This document shows, one piece after another, positions 10,001 to 21,129 of a stretch of DNA of 64,000 bases. How positions within the stretch are numbered: position 1 is the stretch's first letter; every line of letters begins with the position of its first letter. This stretch comes from Theristus sp. LFF4_11. Taxonomy: Eukaryota > Nematoda > Chromadorea > Monhysterida > Xyalidae. The stretch lies in assembly GCA_030248135.1 (NCBI GenBank), contig JASANC010002628.1, positions 62,001 to 126,000 on the forward strand, in the 5' to 3' direction. The notes beneath the pieces were generated by a model, which saw only the letters and a program-made list of their open reading frames with translations, was not told where the DNA came from and did not search any database. Made by a program: the position numbers and the translations under genes.

Positions 10001-13000
10001 CAATCAGCTAGTTGTACATGTTAGCCAGCTGGACTGTATACGTCGACAGACATTTCCAGGCCAGACGATTACATGATGGTTGGTGGTCTACACGGTCGTG
10101 ACACCGGCCTCCAGCGAGTTCGCGTAGTTCAGCCAGCAGTTCGGCACGCCAGTGTTCGACGATTCCCAGTCGAACGATCGACAACAGGGCGCCTTCGACA
10201 CGCAGTAGCGCATGCAGTCCTCGATTGATTCGGTTGCGATTGCGGGTACACTCGGAATGTGGTGGTCTCGGATGCACGCCTTGATCGTCGCTCCCCACGC
10301 CTGAGGCGGGTGGGCGAGTTTTTGTTTGTGTTTTTCTCAGTGATAATACAAATGATGAAGCCACTTGTGGCCTGGTGGTAGCGCGTTAGACTCTTGTGTC
10401 TGTGCGTTCGGGGGATCGAGCCCCGATGAGGGGTGTATAGGCACTTAAGGACAGAGAAAACTCGATGGGCGCCCTACTCGACGGCGTTATGACAACGTGC
10501 AAGCACTGTTTCTTGCGGTTTCGCCTGGTAAGCGTATACCGCGGGCCCCCAGGCTCGTCAGTACGACAAGGCCCGGGCTGCACAGCCCAATCAAACATTA
10601 TGTACGCTTTGCTGGGTTAGCCCTGGCGCTAAAACATCGCCTAAAATCCCAACAACAACAAATGAAGCACATCATGAAAAGCCCAATGGTGCTGCTACTG
10701 CCTGCTCACCGCATCTGGTCGCAGCGTGGTGCCAGCGGTTTTCTGCGCCTAAAATTTTGTTTTTTTACCGAAACACACGTTTTTCAAATCGAAAATTTAT
10801 TCACAAAAAACAGCAACTTGATAAAAAACGCATGTCCTCGTGCGCCGAAGCCGCAACCAACCAGTTAGTGCATTCAGCGCTGTTCTATCACCGAAACACA
10901 CGTTTCAAAGTAGAAATTTATTCAAAAAAACAACAACAACTTGATAAAAAAAACCACACGTCCCCATGCCAGACAAGCCGCCACCAACCAGCCACTTTGC
11001 GACTGCATTCATCACCATCCTACTGCTGAACGTCGCCAGCTGGCTGCCATTTGTCGCATACTGACGACACTTCTGCGTGGCGTCAACACAGCCGCACGGC
11101 AGCGTGGCGCCGCAGCCGCGAACGCGGTGACAATTGGCGATACGCGCCTCGTAGTAGCACTTGCCGTTGACGGACAGATAGCCGGTGGTGGTGGCGTTCA
11201 ACTCGCCGAGCACGCTTGCGGGGCAGTCGGCTGTGGTTGTGCGGATCAACGCTCTGGAATATTATTTTTATCTTTTATTTTGGTCCCGTGACTCAATGCG
11301 CGCATAGATGGGTAAACAGATTCATGCATGACGCGGGAGTTCAAATTTGGTGAAGTGATGATTCGACTGCCCGAAATGGGGCCGGGCCAGTTGGACTATT
11401 TTGAAGTACCACATAAAGTTTGAAACTGGTTTGCTTTTGACGTTTGCAACCGCATTGAGTCTCGGAACTAAAATAAAAGATGATATCAGCTTCTCGTTTG
11501 CTTCTGCGACTGAATGGAAACGGAAGCAAATCTGAACGGAAGGTCTCCATCTGCTCTATTGACTGGTGAGCTACAGCTATAGTTGAACTCTAGAATATAT
11601 CCAATCAGCTGATTGGTTGGTGATCACGTCGTGGTGCATGCATTGCTGTGCAAACCAAACTCCGCCTCCACAGCAATGGTTGCATAAAACGCATGCACCA
11701 ACAAGTCAGCTACAGAGTTGGATATGTTATAGAGTTGGACTGTAGAATGTGATGTAAAAATCTCACCCGAATAAAAGGGTGCCGCTCAAAACGAGAATCA
11801 GCTGGAAATACTGAAGCATGTTTTCAAAAAAACAGGTTACAGAAGGCGTTCAAAAGTTTTCCATGCCAGAAAGACAACAGTGCCGACAAACGAAGCTTCT
11901 TTCGGTCCTCTGTGTTGCTTAGCAATACATGAAAGTGGTTTGAAGTTGCGTTAAATGATCTGTTCTTGAACTGATCTACAAAACAACAGAATCTCACCCT
12001 TTCGTCTCGTCGATAACGATACAAAATTACACCGTGTTCCTTCGACACTTCACTGAAACTGTTATTACTCGTGCGTGACTGTGTTTCAGTTTTTTTTTTG
12101 ATAAGTCAATTAACGGGCATTCATGAAGCATCAGTATTTAGTGACCGCGTAGCTATGTTTTAAAAACACAGCTGCGCGCCACTAAATACTGCTTCATGAA
12201 TGCCGCTTAAGATCCATCGCACAAAGCTGCCGTGAACAAACAAGGTTTTTTTGCGCTCATTATTTGAAATCATCAATGTCATCATCAATAAGGGTCATTC
12301 TTCATTCATCACCGGTCGTCCATCTCATACTCGTTCACATCAGTCACCATCAGTTTCGTGTGTGCGTATCGCGCGAAACACGCCGCACAGACGCACAGCA
12401 GCATGCAGCCCGTGAATGGTGCAAATCGCAAGATCCACGTGAATCCGGAGATGTTCTCGTCTTCGGCTTTTCCTGGCTTGATTCCATTTGTAGATCGGGA
12501 TTTTCGACTGGTGCTGCTCTCTATTGGTGTTGTCGTCGACGTTGTAGGTGTCTTCGTTGAATCCGTTTTCAGTGGCGTTGTGACTTTGTTGGTGTCCAAA
12601 CTGTCTGACTGCTTTCCATTAGACTCCTGCGAATGGTGAAAATAATGCTCTTGAGCTTGACTAGAAGAAAATAAGGGGTTTGAGCAGAAAACATTAATTC
12701 TCACCGAAGTTCTTCCTGAACTGACTGACGGAGTTGTAATTGAAGTAGTAACAGCAGTAGTTGTAGTTGTTGTTGTTTTCGTCATCGTCGTTGTTGTTGA
12801 TGTTGTTGATGTTGTTGTGGCTGTAGTTGTGGTCGTGGTTGTTGTTGTGGGTGTGGCTGTGGGTGTTGTGGTCGTTGTTGTGGTCGTTGTGGTCGTCGTG
12901 ACTGTGGTTGTTGTGGTGGTGGTGGTAGTGGTGGTGGTTGACATTGTTGTTGTCGTCGTCGTCGTCGTCGTCATCAATGGAAACGTTCTGTCGTCGCCTT

Positions 13001-16000
13001 GAAAGTCATTCAAAGCATCCATTAAAGGTGTGTGCTGGCAGATTCTGAACCAACAAACACTCTGCTGAACAAATGTTGCCAAAAAAAACAACATTTTGCG
13101 CGACACACCGAGCTCGCAAAGTGTGCTCGCGATTCGCTCGTCGTCGCAGCGTACCGCCGAGAGTCCGACCTGCCACAACTCCTCGATGCCGGTGACCTCC
13201 AGTGCGGCGCGGTCGTGATCCGTGCCATCCGGCTCGTAGCCACCTTTCCAGACCTTTCCAGGCACGGGTTCCGTGCGATTGAAGCTCCAGGTTTTTGGCG
13301 CAAAAACTGTCGAGATTCGATTGTCAAACGCGCCGCCGACGAAATGACGCACCGCACCGAACTGCAACTGGAATGAGAGCGGAACGGTAGTGTTGTTGTT
13401 TTTTGTTTCTGGTTGAGCACTGTGATACGATGGATTAAGGAGCGCGCATTTATCAAGGCGATCTTACAAAATGTATACGGCCAGACATACCGTATTACCC
13501 CCAATAAACCCCCATGGGGGATTAATACGTCAGCGACTTTTAGGGGTGGGGGTTTATTGGTGGGGGGGGGGATTATTGGGGGGGGGGGGTTTATTTTACA
13601 AAAAATTCTAGGGGTGGGGGTTTGTTGAAAAATAGCAAAAATACATTGCATGGCAGGCAAGAAAGTCGCAGAAACTTCTACTCTACATAGAAATTTCCTT
13701 TTATAACAGCCTTTTGTAATGAAATTACTATTAACTCACCCATTTGGGGCCTTTGGTAGCACAATTTCATCATTTTCACTGCAACCAGCCACTGAATTCG
13801 CTGGGTATGTGTTTCAAACAGGTCTCCAATAATCCCCCATGGGGGATTATTTGTGGGGGGGGATTATTCGGAAACTGGTCGGGGGGGGGGGTGGGGGTTT
13901 ATTGGTGGGGGGGGATTAATGGTGGGGGGGGGGGGTTTAATGGGGGTAATACGGTATCGGTTTGATCGGCACGAAATAAGGAGTGTTGCAAGAAAACATG
14001 TTTGCCACAAATCGCGGGTGTTTTGATATGTACCAAACCTCGATTCATTCGTTGTTTCTCTCGGTGTCATTCAAAGTTGCGCAGGCTCTGCGAACAAAAA
14101 TGACAGGTGTATGAACAAACATACTTTACCACCCATCCCACCGGGCATCCCACTCACCACTGGGATATCGAACGCAACGTGAGCTGTGTGTCGCGGTTGC
14201 TATTCACTAAAAAAAACAGAAACAAAAAAAGAAACCATCTTTTCGGCCACGTTCCTCATCGTCGTTTTCGCGTAGAACCTCGCCAGTCGCCCACCCGGAA
14301 TGTCGTTGCATTTTTTTTCGGCCGATTTACAGCCGCACCGTGATTGGCTGGACGGGCAAATTGTGATGTCGGTTGTGAAATAGCATTTCTCGTCGGTCCA
14401 CTGGTGATACATCGCGGTTGGATGGTTGCCGAAGAAACCGTCTGGACAATCGGTGCACGAGTGATCGAGTGTACTGATAAGGGTGAAGGTGGAGTTTAGG
14501 TGAAGTTTTAACTCCAAATACAGGGCTAGGCCAAACTCCGCCTCTACAGCAGTGCTTGCACAGATTGCACGCATCAGCCTGCACAGATTGCATGCGTCAA
14601 CTGCACGTGTGTGCAACCAATCAATCAGCTAGTTGCACTGCACATATTAGCCAGATAGACTGTTGGGATCCATGCATCATGTGACTACCAACCAGTTAGC
14701 TAGTTGGATCTGTTACCGAGTGAGACTGTAGAGTTAGACTGTGGAAAAAGTAGCTGTGGGATTTCTTTGGAGTAGGATTGAGCGTAAGTGTCTCCTAACC
14801 TGATCAAAAGCAACAGTTCGAAACACCATCGTAACATCGCGAGAAATATCTCCCAAATGAAACGAAATGAACAGTTTGAAAAATTGAAAAATGAAATTGA
14901 GTTTAGTCCAACGTCTTGGTAGCGCATGAAAACTACAGTAAAAAATACGAAAATCACCATTTCTGCCTGTTGCTTAGCAAAAACGAAATCACAACGAGAA
15001 ACGGTTTGGTCAGTTTGAGGCGAGCTGTTTTGCCTCAAGTAATGCCACTTCGATAACGACTCGAAATTACACGTTGATGAAACGCCGCAAAAAAATCGGT
15101 AGAAAAAGAAACTGTCCGCTGGAAAGTTTCAAGGAAACGCAAAACTTTCAGCAAAAATGATCGGAACAAAAAATGCTGTGCTGAAAAATTTTTTTTAAAA
15201 AAACCTGTTGAAAAATGTAAAAATAAAAACGTTGAAAGTAAACCGTTTCAGCTGGGTCGTTTCGTTGTCAACAACGTGAATCGCTTGCCGATCGTGATCG
15301 CCACTGAAGATCAACAACAGCAGCAGCTACTGCAGCAACAGTTCAGTCCACGAGGGCGAACTGGCACTGCATCACCTCGAAACGCATCACTCGCACATGA
15401 CCAACAACAACACGACGAAAATGGCGCCATTGGACAGCATCTGCCGGAAGTGCGTGGTTCGGGGCTCAGTTAGAGCTCAATATGAGCGCTTTTTGTGTTA
15501 AAGTCTGCGGAGAAGATTGCCATCTGTTCGTGAGAGCCCTGTGTCAACTGTGACCTGATGAGCCGATCTACCAACGCGTTCCAATTCAACCCAAACCCAA
15601 AGCCGGCTTGTGTTCTTCGACCAGCACCGGTCTCTTTTTATCATTGTTTGTGCAACCTCTTTTTCGTCCGTGCTCGTGGTGAGGCTGTTCAAGGCGAACG
15701 TGTACACGTCACAAACAAACACACTGGCTCCAGCAGGCTGTTTCGAAAACGCTTCTGTTTCGTTGTTGTTTAGTTCCACAGCAGTACCTGTTTCACTTCA
15801 ACTTACTCCGCAGGCAACCGACGCCAGCTCAACCCGTGCCGGTGGTCACGCCAACGTCACCATGGCGTCATCACTGGCGCACTGCTCGCCAACTGGCGGC
15901 CCGTCCGTCTCGAGTCAACTGGATCGCCTTCGCTGCGCTGAATCGTCGGCGATTTCCGCCAGTCAACAAGCGCAAAGTCGCGCCGTGTTGATCATCAACG

Positions 16001-19000
16001 ATTCACCGCCGTTGACGCCGCCGAACTCGAATGTGACGTCGCGACGGCAGAGTTTCGCTGAGCTTCATCGTTCCGATCGGGATGGAAACGAGGAGAAACG
16101 TGGCGAGACGCCGTTTGTGCAGTTCGGTGCGGAGGCGGACCCGTGGGCGTTGCCGGAGTTGGCCGACGATGAACAAGGCGGAAAGGAGTGGAAGGGTACG
16201 TTTTTTTTTGGGGGGGGGTTTGAGGTGCCCTCATGGGCATAACAAGAAATGAAAGGTACAATTGGTGAATGCAAAAATAGGCAAAAGGTCACACTCCCAC
16301 CTGTTCTCATATCAGAACTAGTGAAAGCCGGTGTGTGTTTCGGGTGTTTTAAGTAACGGACACACTATACTCCTGTTGGCTATGGTGTGCTGATTCGTTG
16401 GTGGTCACGTGATGCATGCATCTGCACAGGACAGACTCCGCCTCCACAGCATACATGCTCATGATCACCAACCAATCAACTAACTGCCTATAATTTCGAG
16501 TTCGACTGTAGCCAATAAGTGTTTTTTTTTCTCCAGACAAAAGCTTCGCCGAACGCTCGCGATCGTTGAGCACGCACGTCGGCCGTGTGGTCGGTCTGTT
16601 GGCGTTGCTCTACTTGTTCATCTGTTCGCTCGGATTGATGGCTGACTCGTTTCAGTTGCTCGGTGGAAAGGCTGCCGGTAAGCGCAATGATGGATTAGAT
16701 TGCAATCGTAGTAGTCCGTTGGTGTGTTTTGCACGAAATAAGCTAAAAAACCTGCAGTACATGACACTGGGCAAAAGTCGAACGCAAAGCAGGCCTAGTC
16801 AAAATATCGTTCGGGTCCACCAAGCACCAACAGAATGATGGTGTTAGATGATTAGATTTACATTCCACAGTCGTTTGCAAAACTTGCTAAATTAAATATC
16901 GACATTCGCCTGCAGGTCGTGTGTTCCGTGAGTCGGATTTGCTGCGAAATCCGGTGTGCGGTTTGATGATCGGCGTGTTGAGCACGGTGCTGCTGCAGAG
17001 TTCCAGCACGTCGACCTCGATTGTGGTCGGGCTCGTCGCCGCGCAGGGTCGGTTTCCTTTTCAATTTGATTTTCTGGGTTTTTTCACTGTTTTTTTTTCT
17101 TGAGATTGTTTCCCTGTCCCTCGCCATCGGGACTGGACGGATCCGAAAATACCGAAGCTGTGGTCGGTCATGTGGACGGTTTGTTGACTGAGCGCTCCCA
17201 TAGCCATAACACAATCGGCCCGGGCATTGTCGTACTGACGAGTTTGGGGGGGCCGCGGTATGCGCTTACCAGGCGAAACCGCAAGAAACAGTGTTTGCAC
17301 GTTGTAGTACCCTTTGAGATATAGATTTATTCTGCAGTTTACTCTTGGTGTCCAGCAGTCGTCGGTATCCGTCCACGCGCACAGCAAAATACACTGGCTG
17401 TTTCATTTTTTGTTGCCACTTTCAGTTCTCCCAGTGAGAGCAGCGATCCCGATCGTTATGGGCGCCAACATCGGCACCTCCATGACCAACACACTCGTCG
17501 CGATGGGACACTCCGGTCTGTCGGTTGTGTTTTTTGTTTTTTTTGTTTTGTGATCATAAAATTTGACCTGGACACTGTGAATAAACCTCGACACTGGTTG
17601 CTAATATCTTTTATTTTGGTCCTGAGACTCAATGGGCGCATAGATAGGTAAACAGTTGTTGCATGCATGACGCGGCAATTCAAAATTGGTGAGACCGTAA
17701 ATTCAAAATTCAAAAAAGTTAATAGAGCCAGGGGTGCAATTAAGCTATTTTGAGTTGCGACAAAAAAACTTGAAACTGAGTTCCTTTCTACGCCTGCGAA
17801 CGCATTCAGTCGCAAAACCCCAAAAAAATGGATTTTACTTCATTTTAGGTCGACGCGCGGAGTTCCGGCGTGCGTTCGCTGCAGCGACCGTTCATGACGC
17901 GTTCAATTGGCTGTGCGTGCTCGTGCTGTTGCCGTTGGAGGTGTGCACCGGTGAGTGTTAGCGTTAGTGGAGAGGGGGTGGGGTAGACCACCGAGGAGTC
18001 ACCGGTAGTGGCCCGGGGTGATAGCGGAGAACTCACCACCCCAACCCTCCCCTTTGTTAGTGGAGAGGGATGGGCTAGACCACCGAGGAGTCGCCGCTCG
18101 TGGCCTGGTGGTAGTGCATTAGACTCGTTGTCTGTGCGTTCGGGGCATCGAGCCCCGCTGAGGGGTGTATAGGCATTTGATGACAGAGAAAACTCGATGG
18201 GCGCCCTACTCGACGGCATTCAGTACGCTTTTATGATGGGTTAGCCCTTGCTGAAAACATCGCCTAAAATCTAAACAACAACAACAATGAAGTCTCGTCT
18301 CACCACCCCTCCCCTCCCCTTTTTTGTTCGATGCAGATGTTGCCGAATGGTGGAGTTGGAAGTTTTAATTTTGTTTTTTTTTTAATTTTAGGTTATCTCT
18401 ACCATTTGACCGGCTGGATCGTGGATGCCTTACAGTTGACCAAAGGCCAGAAACCACCGAAACTATTGAAGCGCCTGACCGAGCCGTTCACAAAACTGAT
18501 TATTCAGGTTCAACAGAACAGTTTTATTTGAATTATTTTTTTTTAATTTGTTGTCACAGAGTACCAATGATTGAGCGGTCTGACTGGTTGATTCTGCGCC
18601 AAAAAATCAATCAGAACACAACAATTCCACAAACAATTTTCGTTTAAACAAACAATTAACACAATTTCAGCTCGATAAATCGAGCATTTCGGCTATTGCT
18701 CGCGGTGAATTGGAGTTATCCGAAGTCAGCAGCTTGGTGAAACGCAAATGTGCCATTTATGTCGATGTCAAACAATTGGAAGTGGTACTGCGGTCTCGAA
18801 AGAGCGCGAATATTGAACTGTTGCTCACTGGTGGTGCCAGCAATCAGACTGGCATCGACGAACAATTCAACAAGGCACGCATGTTAGACAAGCTCGCCAA
18901 AGAAGACGGACTGCAGATTTGTTCCGGTGAGTTCGACTAATTTTTTGTTGAATCCCGAAAGTCTTTGGAAATCACTGGCGTTTTGTGAGTGTGAAAATCA

Positions 19001-21095
19001 TTGGAGAGTTGGTGAACAGCGTGCTATGGACCATGCTACTGACTAGCACTATTCTTCTTCACTAACTGTTGTTATTCAACATTTCAATGACAACGCGCAA
19101 GCACTGTTTCTTGCGGTTTCGCGGGCCCCCAGGCTCGTTAGTACGACAAAGCCCGGGCTGCCCGGGCTGTATCCGATATTGGCAAGTGGCCGAAGTGCAG
19201 AGTACCAGCGAACAACATTGCCGATGTGTCAATTGCAGGTTCACATCTATTCGGCTCGATCACTTGGTCGGACACTACGATCGGTTGCATCTTGTTGGCG
19301 TGCTCGCTGGTCGTCTTGATCTGTTGCCTCTTGGCGATCGTTAAATTGTTGCACACCGCGTTGCGAGGTACTAACTGTTTCGGTGGAAAGTTTGAGATAG
19401 TCTTTTTTGCCAGTAGTTCGGCGGCTGATATTGAATATGAACGGCGTTGATTGGTTCACTCAGCCCATAGGATGTTTTACAAGATTCTGTGACAAATGTC
19501 TTTGAATTCGAATGCTGAAGACTCTACCAAAAACGTTTACACCACTATCAATCATTGCCCGTTTTAAGAACATCGACAGTGTAACAATAAAACCTAGCCA
19601 ACTAGCTGATTGGTTGATGCATGAATTGCTGTGGAGGCGGAGTTTGGTTTATTTGCATAGAATACATACATCACGTGACCACCAACCAATCAGCTGGTTG
19701 GATATGCTTGTACATACAGTTCGACTGTAGTTATCTTACACTTGTTCCGCGCGTTACAGGCCAACTGGCACGTACAATCCGTCGTTTTGTGAACAACGAC
19801 CTGCCAAGTCCATTCCAATGGTTGACCGGGTATATTGCGATTCTGGCCGGCTGCATACTGACGTTTTTGGTGAGGCAGTTTGAAGAGGGAGCGCTGATTG
19901 GCGGTTTGATTTGCAAAAGTCAATAAAACCTTCTGCTGATCAAATGAGCCCGCACGGCTGTTATTGAATTATTTGAAATTATAATTTGCTGAAATCAAGT
20001 TTTAAGGTTTTTTTTTGCGAAATTTCAAACTTGCTTAAACTATCTCAACGTGATGTAAATGTAAAAGTAACTGTGTGTCATAGTCGGAGGAATCGGCTCG
20101 CTGCAGCAATTTTGAAAAGCCGTGTCGAGTAGGGCGCCCATCGAGTTTTCTCTGTCATAAGCGCCTACACACCCCTCGGGCGGGGCTCGATCCCCCAAAC
20201 GCACAAACAAGAGTCTAACGCGCTACCACCAGACCACGAGCGGTGACAACCATGTTTGTATCCAGGTGCAATCGTCCAGCATCGTCACGTCAGCACTGAC
20301 ACCACTGGTCGGCGTCGGGGTACTGACCGTCGACCGAATGTACCCACTAACGTTGGGCGCCAATGTTGGCACCACGTTCACCAGTGTGCTCGCAGCGCTC
20401 GCGTCTGATCATTTGGACAAGTCCGTGTACTCAAACAAGACAGTCGAGTTCGTAAATTATAGGCATGCAGCTGATTGGCTGGTGGGTGATCACGTGCAGG
20501 CATTGATGTGGGCGGCGCAGAGTCTGCTCTGCACGGAAAACATGCATCACGTGCATCACCAACCAACCAATCAGCTGATTGTCTATAATTTAGAGTTTGG
20601 CTGTAACTTGCAACACCGTGTGGTGTACTGATGCAAGTGCACACATCGTCACACGTACTCTCGTTTGTAACATTCGTTCGTACTGTAATTCAATGTTCAT
20701 TACGTACTCTGTATTCCTTGAAAGTGACAGGTTTAAGTGAACATACTGTAATTTTTTTGTGGGTAAACAGATCACTGCAAATCGCACTCGCTCATTTCTT
20801 CTTCAACGTCACGGGCATCTGTATTTTCTATGTGCTTCCGTTCATGCGACCGTTGCCTATCGGCGCCGCGAAACTACTCGGCGAGAAAACGGCAAAGGTG
20901 AGGTTTTTAGACGTTGATTTAATTGGTTTGATCGTCTGATTGACTGACAGACTGGCTGTTGATTGGCTGCTTGATTGATTGGTTTATTAGGATCTTCTTG
21001 GTTGATTGATTGAATGATTTGCTGATTAATTAATTGATTTATTGACTAATTCACTTGGAGCTTTTTCAAAAACTCAATAAATCATATTGATTCTC

Positions 21096-21129
<34 letters not shown>

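Noticed and set aside
12817..13002. Plus-strand poly-Val frame
   Set aside because: Complement of the Thr-codon repeat in the CTL-B stalk exon.
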